A stretch of DNA of 64,000 nt, taken from assembly GCA_001695595.3 (NCBI GenBank), contig MBPM02000097.1, positions 62,001 to 126,000 on the forward strand, written 5' to 3'. Every line of letters begins with the position of its first letter. Positions within the stretch are counted from its first letter, which is position 1. A model generated the notes under the pieces. That model had not been told where the DNA came from. It ran no database searches and saw only the letters and a program-made list of their open reading frames with translations. The DNA comes from Plasmopara viticola (lineage: Eukaryota; Oomycota; Peronosporomycetes; Peronosporales; Peronosporaceae). Of this stretch, positions 11,593 through 24,900 are shown piece after piece. A program made the translations under genes and the position numbers.

Positions 11593-12267
11593 ATGGTCTC
11601 TTTCGTGTCATGTATGCTTGCAGGCGTTTCGATCGTGCCTTTCCTGGCCCCGAATGTCAACGCACATCAAGTGGTGCTACTCCCGAAACCAGACTGGAAA
11701 ACAAAAGACAAGGACACCCAGTACAACCCGCTCGCATTCCTTGAAAACCAAGATTTTAAAACTGAGGAGGACTTTGCCAAATATCGCGATGCCAATGGCT
11801 ACAAGTCTCTTCGTGACTTTTTCGATCGTGCAAAGTACACCGTTACCGAAGGCGCAGATGCAAAGTGCGGCTTCACTGACCCAAATGGTCCGCCCCAGCC
11901 TATCCCGGATAAAGGTGAAATGCGTTCCACTGGGTACACACACGATGGACCGTGTGAAGTGTGGCTCGACGATACGAAGGTGCTTGGCGCAGACAACTGC
12001 CACGAGAAGTATCCTGGCAAGGACTACACTGTCGACTACTCGTCTTGCAAGGATTCTTGTACTCTATACTGGTATTGGCTTGGCGTACGCAATTTGAAAA
12101 ACAAGTGGTCGTGGCAGGTGTACAAGGCCTGCATCCCGCTCTCGGCTGGATCCACCTCGGATGGAAGTACCCCGGATGGAAACACCCCGGCTGGAAACAC
12201 CACGGCTGGAAACACCCCGGCTGGAAACACCACGGCTGGAAACACCACGGCTGAAAACACCAACTAA
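11593..12267 (+). CDS. Secreted AA17-type lytic polysaccharide monooxygenase
   Basis: 224-residue single-exon protein. The ATG at 11593 gives a clean signal peptide (residues 1-24, ending PNVNA) and leaves His25 as the new N-terminus. This is diagnostic for LPMOs, where the N-terminal His and a second His form the copper brace. The second His is probably His117 in THDGPCEVW. Tyr161 or Tyr177 may be the axial ligand. Six cysteines (92, 121, 136, 152, 156, 180) suggest three disulfides. VDYSSCKDSCTLYWYWLG and WQVYKACIPL match the oomycete AA17 pattern as I remember it; characterised AA17 enzymes from Phytophthora oxidatively cleave pectic homogalacturonan in the plant wall. After residue 186 comes a Gly/Asn/Thr/Pro/Ala repeat tail without a second domain. 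An upstream ATG at 11527 would bury the signal peptide and is not preferred. Activity is inferred. Confidence 0.82.
   Translation: MVSFVSCMLAGVSIVPFLAPNVNAHQVVLLPKPDWKTKDKDTQYNPLAFLENQDFKTEEDFAKYRDANGYKSLRDFFDRAKYTVTEGADAKCGFTDPNGPPQPIPDKGEMRSTGYTHDGPCEVWLDDTKVLGADNCHEKYPGKDYTVDYSSCKDSCTLYWYWLGVRNLKNKWSWQVYKACIPLSAGSTSDGSTPDGNTPAGNTTAGNTPAGNTTAGNTTAENTN
12148..12252 (+). repeat. 15-bp coding minisatellite in LPMO tail
   Basis: Seven in-frame units of 15 bp, drifting from GGATCCACCTCGGAT to GGAAACACCACGGCT. They encode the pentapeptide GNTTAGNTPA-type tail of the LPMO. Units with GNTTA create N-glycosylation sequons. The copy number is likely to vary between strains. Confidence 0.9.
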
Positions 12268-15200
12268 AGCTGAAGTGTGGCTTCTTGTAAAAAGTTCTGT
12301 CGAGTTTCATTGTACACATCAAATACTAACCAAAAACATGCCGCGCTTTTATCAATTTACCAATTTCATCTAAATGCCTAATATTGTTGGTATTGAGTAC
12401 GATGCTGTGAAGGTTTCTGCTGCACAGGCAATTTAGCTAACTTGCACTGGATGAATATTGTCGCAGCCTTTTGTTGATTAAGCGCCGCATTTTTAAAGTG
12501 AGTAAGCAACGGAACAAAGGTGTTGTAAGGTAAAGGAGGATGTATGGTTTAATGAGTGAGATGTTGCGACGGGGTCTTTCACAGATGAGGCATGCAGAAT
12601 CTTCCGGTGAACCAAATGTCACAATCTCCGGTCTTGATGTGTGCAATAGATTCTTTGTTGCTGCAGTATTTCTCCTACAACATCGATTTCCTCGCAATAA
12701 TAATATTTGAAGTCAACTTTGCTCGTTATGCAACCCAGTTTTAATTACTAATAAAGTGCATTCTCATGCTAATTTTGAGTCAGCGAAAGCCCAACTATAT
12801 GTAGTGGTCTATGACCTAGATTACATTTTAAAAGAAAGAAAAAAATTGTATCCGTCAGTCTTTGGCTTTATACAAACAATGGCTCGGTTATAACGAGGAC
12901 AAATATGACAGACAGCGAAGGAGGCTGCCGGTCGAGTCAAAAGGACTTTTAGGAACTGAAGTTCGACTTCCGAAGGTGCCTTTGCACTACTAAAGTTAGC
13001 CTTTGTACAAAATGCTGCGTCTTTAACAGTTATGCGCCTGCAACAGAGGCTGAGATTGTGCCGTGGACTTGCAAGCTTGCCTATGTCAGAGCCACCCGTG
13101 ACTTCTGTAAACAAAATAATCTCGCCGCTTCACAAAATCCTCACGGCGTCCGTGAAAGCACGTAGCGAAGATTGGGTGGATGCCACTCTAGTTGGCGGTA
13201 TGACCATGATTTTGTGACAAAACCCATGTGGTATTTTGAACATTGATAAGCAGGCAGTACTTATACAAAAGCAGCTAGCGGAAGAGCAGTACGTGGTCTA
13301 ATGACCAATGATGCTCAATGCATGCTATAAGGAAGTGATGCGATCGAAATTAAATGTCGCCGTACCCTACATGGAGGTCGTAGTTGAAAATATAAGAGTT
13401 ACACTAAGTCTCAATTACAAGTTTAATACTTGCATTTAAAGCTAGGCAGATAGCGGTCTGCGCCTCGCATTGTCTGAACGAAGGCCAAAGACATGAAAGC
13501 ACGCTTTCTCGAAGCAAATAGCTACGATAGCCCATCTGCATCTGGTACTAGTCTCGGAGACTAGCTCCATTTGAGAATGAAGCAGAAAATTGCTTACCTC
13601 AAAATATGTTTACAAGGCCAAGTGCGATTAGTGCGCCTCTAAAGACGCTTTCAACGATGGCTATGCTTTTTTGAGCAACGCGTCAAATCGTACTTAAGAA
13701 TTTTACTTGGTATCTTAAGATAAGACCCGTCATTATTATACCCTTGGTCATCCCTAGCATTGTCGCTGCCACGACTTAGCCGGAGACCCTACTTTGCAAT
13801 CAAATGAATATTGGGGATGTTACATTTAAAACGTAACTTTCTTGGCATCCCACAAAGTTAGATTCTTAGTCGTCCGTGAACCGAGAGTGCATTATGCTTT
13901 CTCGTTGGGTCGAAGTCGATTAGAAATTTGAGATGTCTTGGCTTCGGTATAATAAGATCGAAAGCTCTGAGCGCGGGTGTGGAGTCAGGTCTACCTTAAA
14001 TTAACGTGTGGGCGTTATCTACGAAGAACCATTTGCTTCGTAGATCGCAACGACCTTTGATCAGTCGCGCTGGATTTACATCACACCTCTCATGAGTCCC
14101 GCGAAGCAGAATCAGTTCGCTACTTTACGAAACACCCTTAGTGACCTCTGCTTCTTGGCGCACTTTGTCAGTGACCTTGAAAACCGAAAGTGTCAGAGAA
14201 GATCGCCTCGCCTCGGTATGACCTTTCTTTTGAGGGATAGGAGCTTGCACGCAATATGAAAAACACGTGCTTGAGATCAGAATTAAATTTGGCTCTGGCG
14301 ATCAAGCCGCGGCTACTTCGAGAGGACCCCGGGCCCTTGGTGCAGCAAGGCTGTTGTCGTTGTATACTTGGTGGGAATGTGAGGGTAGGTAGTTTACCTT
14401 CGTTTTACACTGGAACAAGTACGGGACGCAATTTGCTACCTACCTGCAAATGAAAGTCAGCATCCGGCTACACCAAGACTCAACCTAGGTTTATATTTCC
14501 GAGTGTAAGCCGAACGCAATCCAAGTTCACTTCTTTCGCCAGTGATGTATATAATCTACATCGTTTACTCATCCCCAACAATACTTTGGACTCCTAAAGC
14601 TCACATCAGTAAATACTATTTTCAGGAATGTCTGTCGATCCGACAACATCGTGGTGAATTGCGCCGCATTTTGACAACCCACACAACTAAATAATGAAAA
14701 AAGTATATTTTATAAGCCAGATTCTAGGTCAATCGACTAACTTGTCGTCTACGCCTAGGGGTGTATAGTAGATACACGAGCCAAGCTCACAATATCCGAA
14801 TAACACACTGCAGCGCGACCTATAATTTCTATACAATCATGTCGCACTTCTTCGTTCACTGAGCGCGCGCGTCGTAGTACTCGGCTCTTAGTGGATCCGA
14901 GCTTTACGGTCGACTACAATATGCCAAGAGAGCGAAGAAAAGGAGTGCTCACCTCACTCAAGATCGAACAAACTCTTGGACCTCCGGCTCGTATAGCTAG
15001 ATTACCTGTCTCCAATCAATCAATTTTACCGATGAGTTTAATCTTAAAAACGATACATTTAATGAGATGAAAGATCGCGAGGCACAGTCAATTTAGCTTG
15101 ATTTCAAATACACACGCGAGCTTTGGTTTGTGTTTGATACCGACTGTAATTCTCCAAGAGGCTACGCCGCGTATGATGGGTGTTTCTAAAGTTGAGACTG

Positions 15201-17339
15201 TTTCCTCAACAAATTTTTATTGTGCGGCACACACAGCTCCAAATAGGTAGTTAGCGCTCAGATAATTTTATGCGAATTACCGTGCTCGTTTGGCACTATG
15301 GATGAGTAGGGACTAAGTTGTGTCACTGCGAACTGTACTGGTGATGTTTGCGCTTCAGAAAAAACATCTGAGGATAACGAAATGCAATAAAAGCGTGATT
15401 TGCACAATTCAGTTTATAGTTGTCTTTGTCTACAAGTGGCAATATTGTTTTTCACGACAATATTCTCGTACTATGGTCAATTATGTCTTATAGAAGGTCT
15501 GTCGTGATTGTTTAAATGTTAGAGATGGAGACCGATGGTGTCGAGAGCAAACTTCAAAAGACGAAGTCGCAAGTAAGGACGAAGTCACAGCACTCGCTGC
15601 ATGCATAATCTGCATTTAAACAAGGAAATTGTATAACTGGCATGTTAGCCACCAAGCGGTGCTTGTTAAGGTCATGGTAGCATGGTTGGCTTAAACAAAG
15701 AAAAAATGGACGATGGATAATGACCATGCAAGGTAGGATTGGCTGTAAGCTACGTAATCAAGGGTATGACTTTGACAATGCACGTGGAGTAGCACTTGAG
15801 CGAATGGGCTACGTTCATCGATATCAGCGATAAATACCGAGGAAGTCCGCTTGAAGTCGAGATGACTGGGGCACGCATTCAATTTGATGTGCGAGTATCA
15901 GTACACGTTTTGCTGAGCAGAGGCTCGAAGGAGCAGGCATCTTTGCTTGAAACCAACATTAACGTTAGTGCGTCATTGCCCGAATGTGTTGATACGAATA
16001 CGAAACGCAAAGTCACGTCAAGGCCGTCGCTCTCGTCAGGCATAAGACGGCAGCGCACAGCGCTACCGTCTTATTTTGTTGTGGCCTTTCAAACTAAAAA
16101 TATAGCTGTTAGATGAAGTGGTCTTGCTAGACACCTAATGCATGAAAAGGATCTTGTTACCACCCGATCCGTATTACGCTTTGATTAACAAAATACTAAG
16201 ATATGACATCACGACCCCCTTAAGTGGCGTCGTTAACACATTACTGCGTGCAAATGAATGACCTAAGAATGTGAGTCTCTTCAGTCTACATCGACATTAT
16301 GGGTCAGAAAGCCAAGTAGCAAGTGGCGCATCGCACATGCTTAAAGGAAATTTTATGTAGATATAATCCCGGCACAGACGCCAAATATCGGAACGGTCTG
16401 CCGTCAATCTACAAGGCGAGATGTACAGCGAATAACGCACTCACCTCAGTCGATGGTTATTCTCAACTTTCGTGCAAGAGAGTATAATACCATTGACCGC
16501 GGTTAGCATATCGTTTGAGTGAAATTGTTCATGTTCTTAGTGCTCATGAACGCGCATCAATCGGTGAAAGTCTGGCGACGCAATTGTTTAGGCCCGACTG
16601 TCTGGTTCTATGTCCGCACTAATACAGCTTTTGCAAAGATGGGTTTAAGCTTACCAGCTCCCCTGTGAGTTAAGCAGGTGGCAGTCAAGAAATTTGACCT
16701 CCATTCAACCCAGGGTTTGTAGAAGGCATACCCAGGATGAAGTTAAATTCACATCCGGGTTTTGGACCAATCAGCGTTCAACGCGGTCAAATTTTAGAAG
16801 TTCCACATTTCGACCAATTAACTTCAGTTCAGTGACCCATTTGCTTAGCTGTCGCTAAGCAAACAAATACCAAACTAAGTCTTTGCCCTGTCTTTTGAAT
16901 GAGGACTTTCGCACGAACGTCAAGTTTTGCACCTGACGTTATTTTGACAGCTCTGTCATTTATTTGAGACTACTCTACAAATTTAGTGGGCGATGAGAGG
17001 GGTGACTTCTTATTAAAGCGCATGCAGAGCTCGATGGCATACTTATCCCCCGAAGGCGGAGGTGTCTGTGGATCAACGCCAAAAATACAAAAGAAATCTA
17101 TTTTGCATACACAGCCTTGATCACAGAGACCAATTGGAGCTGACGTGGTCATCGTTAAATGATTCGAACGCCTGGCACCCGGTTTTGCTGCATTATGGCC
17201 AAACCTTTTTCTGCATAAAAGTCATACAACACTCACCTTTCTCTTATTGGCAAAAAGAAGCCTTTAGATAATGCAGGGTGATGTGGCACATACTACTTTG
17301 GCTTGCTTACTTATCAAATACAGTTATTTGGCTAATTAA
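12268..17339. other. Five-kilobase gene-free region
   Basis: No coding gene, tRNA or rRNA was recognised. Stop codons are frequent in all frames. An open frame at 15796-16116 has no motif. Around 14384-14444 there is a 9-bp perfect inverted repeat (GGTAGGTAG / CTACCTACC, 43 nt apart). The texture suggests old, unrecognisable transposon remains. Confidence 0.45.
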
Positions 17340-17659
17340 ACATTTACTCCCGACCAAGTGCGATTCTGGCTCAAGCTACGGCTGGCAGAGGCGGACTTGG
17401 CGCTGCAAATTATTGCACTTAGTATCTACGCGGACCCACTAAAGCCGAGCGCGCTCATGGGGAAGGTAGCATCGGCACTGTTCCACCCAATCTGGGTACT
17501 ATGGGATGACACGACCCTTGCCAACCTGATAACGTCGCCCTTAGTGGATCACGTTTTGACAAGGCCTCTCCCAGCAGACCTTCGCTCCACGATTAGGTAC
17601 TTACGAATCCAGGCAACTTCGGTAACCCCTCTTGTTCCACTCACCTCTGATGGGGGATG

Positions 17660-18470
17660 GACTTTGAGAGGATTTTCTCTCAACGCGAATGGTTTGATTA
17701 ACGTTGCACAATACACTCTGAACTTCTTTCCAAACAACTTTCACATTGTGGGATGGCAAGAGACAACGTTTACGGGTATATAAAGCTTTTAACGAGCGAA
17801 GCACCACTGGAGTACGGCCTCACAGCTGAACTCAAGCTTCTGGTCACAAGATAACATGACCAACTTCACGGGGCACGATGGAGTAGGGCTGCTAAACACA
17901 CCCTCGTTTCACATACGCAACCTTCATGACGTGACAGACCGGCATGTCTTCTCCATGACAATACTACCCCGATAATTGCTAGTGCGAGGCACTTTGGACT
18001 CTGTCGTGACCTTCATTTACGTGGTCTACGCTCCGGTCCAGCCTAGCCAGCGATCGGACTTCTTTGTAGCTACCCTCCGCACCTTCGAGGAATACCCTCA
18101 GCACATGGTACTCGGTGACCTGAATAGAGTTCTTCAAGTCAACTCAACCAAGCGAGACATGCTGATCGCAACCTAGCTTAAGGCCGGGGAGCCTTGCTGG
18201 ACTAGATGACAACCTTGCACCTGGTCGATGCCTGGCGTCACCAGCATCCGGAAGTTCAAGCATTCACTAGCCCCAACAGCAGCTTTCGAATTGACAACGT
18301 CTTCGTCAGGTCCAGACTCTTCCACTCGGCCACTCAAGACGTACATCATGACTTCCGGGAATTTGCAGGAACAAAAAACCATGCGAGGACTTCATCCCGA
18401 CTTGGCACTTCCTGTTACAAACCTTCTTTTAGGGCCCCTTGGAAATGTCCAACCTGGGTTATCTAGCTCC
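17660..18470 (+). pseudogene. LINE endonuclease domain remnant
   Basis: RGFSLNANGL, FHIVGWQETTF, YAPVQPSQRSDFF, VLGDLNRVLQ and FRIDNVFVRSRLF are the successive strands of an exonuclease-endonuclease-phosphatase fold as found in LINEs. Stops near 17780, 17971 and 18174 and frame changes interrupt it. Confidence 0.75.
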
Positions 18471-19019
18471 CGGAAGCACACGAATACTTGCACAACTCGC
18501 TCTGCGAGCTTGTAGATTCTTTCCGGAGCCCTAGCAGAAATTCGTACATCCATGGCTGTCTTCTCGATGAACACAAGTGAAAGGATTCGACCTTCCTTAG
18601 TGAGCTTTTTTAATCCGAGAAACACGAGCATCAATGGACACTGTAGGATTTCCATCTTCAAGTGAATGCGTTACAACATACTCAAGCCACCGACCCAGTT
18701 AAGGACTACTCTGGACAGCTTGCGGCCGCCGAAGTCAAGTTCAAGGAAATCTGGATGAACAGGCACACATAGCGTCCAAGCAGAAATATGCCTCGGGCCT
18801 CAAGCCCACTGAGCATTGCTCCAAGAAGTTCTTTCGGCGACCCCAAGTTCTCCACAAGACGCTCATCCCTGTGGAGTCAGCCGAAGAACTCGAGCCAACT
18901 TGCAAGGCCTTCTCTTCGCATTGGTCGAAGTCTACAGCTCTTCGTCCGGAGAGTTTGGGCACGTTAAGCCAGATTGGAACTTCATCAAGCTTTCTCGAAT
19001 TGTGCAACATACCACAGCC

Positions 19020-20270
19020 AGACTGACGCCGGAAGATCACGCTTACTTGGACAGCCCCTTTACGGCATACGAGTTTTACTGGGCGCTATCACATACTTCG
19101 ACAGGGAAAACGCCTGGTCCCGACGGCCTTTCAGTCGAATATTACACAATCAATCTCCTTCTCTGGAGCTGCATACTGGAGTGGTTTACGCGGCCCAGCT
19201 CCAACTCGGTCGTATGACTAAATTTCAGCGGCGTGCTAAGGTCTCGTTGTTATACAAGAAGGGCGACGGCAAGGTTCCTATCGACCGATCACACTCCTGA
19301 ATGTGGATGCTAAATTGAAACCCAAGGTTCTTGCTCATCGTCTTGGCTCGATACTCAACAGCCTTCTGCACTCAGACCAATACGGGTTTGTTCCAGGACG
19401 GGATATCCATCACGCGCACTAAGGTTTCAGGCCTTATCCCAGCTGTTCGGCAAGGATGGGTCACCAGCCGGTGCGATTTACTCGACTTTGTCAAGGCCTT
19501 CGACAGTGTCGTTTGGGAAGCACTTGATATGGCCTCGAGGCGCTTTGGATTTGGCGACACGTACAGACGCTGGATCCGGGTCCTTTCCCAGAAACCCTGG
19601 TATCACTCATATTCAACGGTCGACCGTTAAGTCCGTTCCAACTTAGCGCGGGTGTGTGACAGGGAGACACCCTCTCTCCAGCACTTTTGTGCTTTTTATT
19701 GAACCTTTGTTGAACCTGCTAAGGATGAAACTAAAGAATTACGATTTAAGGAGTGGATATACAACGCACTCGGTAATCAATTTTGCCGATGATTGCACTG
19801 GACTCCTTCCCGACCTCAAGCACACCAAGTTTTTTCTCAGTCAAGTGGGAAACTTCTGTGCGGCTTCAGAAATGCGGCTCAACAAGGAAAAGACAGTGAT
19901 ATTACCCTTTCACCGTTGATTCGATGAGAACGAGCCATTACGCCAGTTCCTATCCGAGCTGGGAGTGATTGTGGTTGGAAGCACAGGGCGCGCTAAGCTA
20001 TTGGGAATACTTTACGGTCCGACTCTTAGCGATGCTGACCGACTCCAGCACTTACTCACAGAAATGGAAATCAAGTGCTCTCCATGGCTTAACCGGGCAC
20101 GCACGCTGCGTGGCCAAGTAGTGTTCCTCCAACAAATTATTCTGCCAACACTGTGGTATTCGGCTAGCGTCTGTCACGTTCCCTCAACTGGATTCCAAGA
20201 CCAGCCTATACAGCTGATTTCGCGCTTTCTTTGCCGGTCCAAGGCCTCCCACACTCTCCCCAGGACCTGA
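19020..20270 (+). pseudogene. LINE reverse transcriptase domain remnant
   Basis: RT motifs appear in order: TGKTPGPDGL (about 19099), FVPGRD (about 19387), LLDFVKAFDSVVWEAL (about 19470), GDTLSPALL after a TGA (about 19658) and the catalytic FADDC (about 19783). A thumb-like region follows with LRGQVVFLQQIILPTLWY. The frame shifts at least four times, so no enzyme can be made. Confidence 0.82.
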
Positions 20271-21906
20271 TGGTCTATTCCCTCGAAGCAAGGTGAACTG
20301 GGTCTCACTTCCATCCCCAATATGATTCAAAGCCCCAGCTGCACATGCTCTACAAGGTAATATTAGCTGGAAGCCCCCCCCAGAGAAAATTATTTCCTCG
20401 TGGGCAGCCCCAGTTATTCGTCTTTTCGACCAAGCCGCAGCTCCGTGGGGGAAGAACTCCGACATATTATACGCACCCGTGACTTCCAGCCCGAACTACG
20501 CGGTCTCTCGGCGATCTATCCGCTGGACAGCCTTGGGAGCTTACTGGCACTTTGTGCTATTCACGTGGCATACTCGCTTTCGGACAAAGGCCACTCGTCT
20601 CCAAGTCAAGTTTGGCAAGCTTATAGTGCCGATACTGGACAACGCAGGTATCGCCTGTAGCCACCGTGGTCGCACACTGACAGGAACTTCGCGGCCACTC
20701 GGTTTAATTACCCTCCTGGCCAACGAAGGTATCCTCCGTCCTATAGGTCTGCTTTAGATTTGTGAGCGACCGGTGACGGTAGCGAGTTTATCTCAATCTC
20801 TCAGTCACCTTGCACCAAACGGGTCACCAGCGTACGCTCTTGTTACGATTTCTTAGACAAAGCTAATCGACTTCTCAATTCGCTCGCCGAATATCCGATT
20901 GGACCGATTCAAGCAGTCCAACGCGACGCGGCATTCCACGCTTAGGTCTTCGACACCTATGAAGTGGCTGGCTTAGCGTTGCTCGAATACGGACTGCGAT
21001 ATCCAGCAACCACGTATTGGACTTGCCACTTCCCCGCCTTGGTGTGGACAGAGGCCCGGCCCAAGCAATGTCGAGCCGAGACATCAAGATGGGGAAACAC
21101 GTACTACTCATTTTCTGGACCTGCTCTACCGACTTCAACACAACGCGGTGTACCTCGAATTCCGCCTTCAACATCTTCGAGATGTTCAGTGCTTGTGCTA
21201 CCACAACTGCGTCGTGCTTGAAACCGCTCCGCATCTCTTTTGATACTGCGAGTTTGCGGTCGAAACTTGGAAAGACTGGCTTGCCACCTTTCAAGTGCTA
21301 TTTCGGCCAAACTCAAATGGGTAACGATGCTGTGGTTTAGCGTCGAATCTACACCGTCGATTGAGTCCAAATACGGCTACAGTCTTTTCGTGATTTTCCA
21401 CATAGTACGGACTGCAATCCTACGCTGCTTATGGATGCATCGGAACGATATTCGGTTCCACGAGCTCCCGGCCAACTTGATAGACGTTCAAGACCGAATC
21501 AAGGCGGTAGTGGCACTTCATGGTGAGCGCTACTATCAAGATCTTCTACTTAAAACGCTCAGCCACTCTGTAATTCAGCGGCGCCAACTACTGGACTTGA
21601 TGGCCACTGTCGGGCTTTCGCCGACTCAGCCACCAACCGCCCATCCACTGGACCAATCTACACGACCAAGCGCTATTACAGCCATGGACTTGTCTTGACA
21701 AACACAGATGTTAAGTACAACACAACTATGTTCATCGGCCATCCATCACAAGTTTCGACTTCGCGTTATTACTTTACATAGCTTTTTCTAGCCTGTAAAC
21801 CTTAGCGATCGAGTTGATAGAATACGGTAGTAGCTAGGCAATTTGCTCAATAAAAAGTGTTATAAAATTTATTTATTTATCACAACATTTAGTCCGACAG
21901 ATCGTT

Positions 21907-24900
21907 ATGAACACCTTGGACCCAGACGGAGATGCGATCATGGCCGATACAGCGTCGATAGCCCCCTTGTCCACGACCGCATCACTTCATTCTCAGCCTT
22001 CAGATCTTCTCTCCATTGTGGCCACTGGAGAGCTCCCGACGTTGCCTGATGATGTCGCGACGTGCGACTCAAACGAGGCGCTTGATGAATTGTTAACTCC
22101 CTTTTTGCCACTGCTGACGCGACTCCAGAGCTCTCGTCACGCATGCGCCACGCCACAATCGATCTTTCAGTCCACAGCACTTGATGCCACGCTGCTTCGT
22201 GTCGCAAAGGCGTCGAAATGTCGTCAATACGCCCAAGTAATAGCTGATCTAACGCCTTCTCAGCTCTTATCCACCATCACTCCGGACGCCGTATCTGCGT
22301 TCCGTCGCTTTGAGCGTGGGTCAACGACTGAAAGAGTGATGATCGTCTTGTGTGAGTGGCTTCTCGCTGCCCCTGGAAGCATTGATTCCAGTGAGCTCTT
22401 TATAAATGAACTCTACCAAGACGAAATTGCCGCCATTCTCGTGCAAACTTTGGCCAATCCAAGGCTCTCGACGTGCAATGAGTCAGCTCAGACCTTTCCA
22501 AGTATCGAGACAATCGTGTCTAGGGCTCTAGCAGTACCCATAGGCCCCACGCTCCTGTATCGACTGACAGTCAACGACCCCTCTTGTATCGAACAGCTTA
22601 TGGACGCAATTGTGACAGTCATATTAGAGACCACGACGATAAACAGGCCAATGAAACAGCAAGAACAAGACGCATTGAGATCGTCTACGTCTATCATGGA
22701 CAATGTGCGTTGTGCCTGTGTTCATGTGGCCAAACTCTCGCCTCTGTATGCAGCACAATTGACGGAAAAACTCAGCCACGAGACGACGTCGCTTCAGTGC
22801 GCAGCAGTAGCGTTCGAGCTCTTGACAACCTGTACGAGTCGAGAAGATATGAGTGTGTTTTTGTATCAATGGCTTAAGCGGAATGGAGCTCCTGGATCAG
22901 CACTGAGGACCTATGTCCAGCAATCAGTTCGTGACGAAACAAGCGACGTTGTAAGTAACTTCCAGTCCGTTGCTGCTAATCACTTGAACCGTATTCGTTG
23001 TGTGCTATTGGAGACGTTAGCTAGCACGAATGTGCGAATCTATGACTTGTCTACGACGCTCAGTGTTTGTGTTGCTCTGCAAGTACTAAACGGTTTTCAA
23101 CTGACAGAAGAAGAGCGACTTCAAGTGCTCCAGAGTCTTGATAATCTTGCATCCAGCTCGTCATCATCTCGTGCAATTCGTCTGGCGTTTCTCATGATCA
23201 TTTTATTGTGGTATCCACTTGCCCCAGCTTTGAGTAAAGCACCTGGCCAACGTGATGAGCACATTAAAGCGGCAATCACTCTTTCGCAGCAAGGCATCAG
23301 GTCCCTTTTTCAAGCGAGCAAGGCGAGTGCTGGACCGCTCTTTGTGGTTTCGGCAGTTTTGTTTTATACCAAAGTACCTGCACTTGTTCCATTCCTCGCG
23401 GCAGTGATCGGATTTGATGCAGACTTAAGCGTTGATTCTGGTACACATGCGCAACAGACTTTGCGCGCAGAATACCTTCATGTTTTCGGAGATGTTATTC
23501 TCAAACCAATTTTAACAGAAAACTTGCTGGCTCGCGAAGTGCTGACTTTTCCACCTGTCGAGCGTGTCTCGACAGCCGACTCTTTATCGTCAGGTCATGG
23601 ACAACATGAGCTTACCTTACGTGCATTACATGGTCTGTTGTGTGAGAAATCGTTCTTGCGGCACCATCACGGACCTCGGTTGGAAAGTTGGTTAGCTACT
23701 CAGGTTGGCGAGCAGGCCGCTTTGCCTATTAATCCACTGATGGTAAGCATACTACTTGAATGGATTGAAAATTACGTGATGGCGTTCGAGTATCCGATTG
23801 CTATAGCACCTCGACGGCTCCAGTTGTCGATTATTCCATTACAAAGCTCGACATTGACAAAATGGCTCACAGCGTCGTGTTTAGAATACGCGTATGACAG
23901 CAAGGCAGGACACGATTATGATTTAAACTGGGCGCGCGGCGTCTTGGGACTAACGTACGCCCTGCAATTTAATCAGCGACTCCGTCAAGCGACCATGGTC
24001 GCTGGAAGTAAGCTCAGTAGTCTAGTTTCCACTTCCTCGACGGCTTCAGGGGCATCAAGTTCGACTGCATTAGGTATTGGAGCCGAAGTTTGCCTTCACT
24101 ACGACCTCGGCACCTTTCCTCTTCGCAACATTGTTACTGAAGTCATGGCACACGGAGACCAAGGGCAAGCCTTTGAATACGTGGCCCCGACGTTGGTCAA
24201 GCTTATATTGAGAGAATTCCCGCACCTTTTTGATGCTGCCGCGCTGTCCGTGTCATCAGGATCGACGTTAATGTTACTGCCGCTAGCTTCCACTCCACAA
24301 AATGTGCAAGAGCGCGACCTTGTAAATAGTTGGTTCCGCCGTCACCGAAATGGTAGTAAATTACCGCCTGTTCGCATGGTGCAGTCTCCTATATCTTGGA
24401 CAGCCGTCCAAATGCTGGTGTTAAACCTTCAATCAGCACCGATCCAAGTGGTGATGCGAGAACTTGTTGTGATAGTTGATCAATTTCTACCGTATGCGGT
24501 TATATCGTCTCAAGCCTTGGCCACCCAGCGTCAAGTGGCAGCATTCTGCTCCCAGCTTGCTTCGCTTTACACGACACGCGCGCGTCGTGAGCGAGGAACA
24601 AGTCTACAATTGCTGATGAGATTGGTACATGCATTGTGTTTTTCAGATGTACTGTGGCGGCAGCAACTAGCTCATAAGCATCAAGGTGGTTCGTTGCAGT
24701 TGCTGACATACATGCAAGTTTTAGAGGAGCCATTTCGTCTCATAAGTGATGCCCACGCTAGCGTTTTTCATCAGCCAGGATTGCTGCGTATGCTGCTCGA
24801 AATTGTTCGAGATATCAGAGTAGCAGCTCATGTTTATATCTCGAAACGTGACACCAGCTTGCTGCCAGCGGAAGGTACAAACAACTCTTATTCAATCAAT

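Larger units (their letters stand above)
17340..21700 (+). mobile_element. Decayed LINE (non-LTR retrotransposon)
   Basis: An apurinic-type endonuclease, a reverse transcriptase and a zinc-binding tail occur in LINE order, spread over all three frames with many stops and frameshifts. The best segments are NFFPNNFHIVGWQE and LGDLN (endonuclease), TGKTPGPDGLSVEYY, LLDFVKAFDSVVWEAL, QGDTLSPALL and INFADDCTGLL (RT motifs), and a CxC...HLF..C zinc-binding-in-RT region near 21187-21250. The order and the FADD box suggest an L1-like clade. It ends about 200 bp before the INTS2 start codon. No poly(A) tail or target duplication is visible. Confidence 0.88.
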
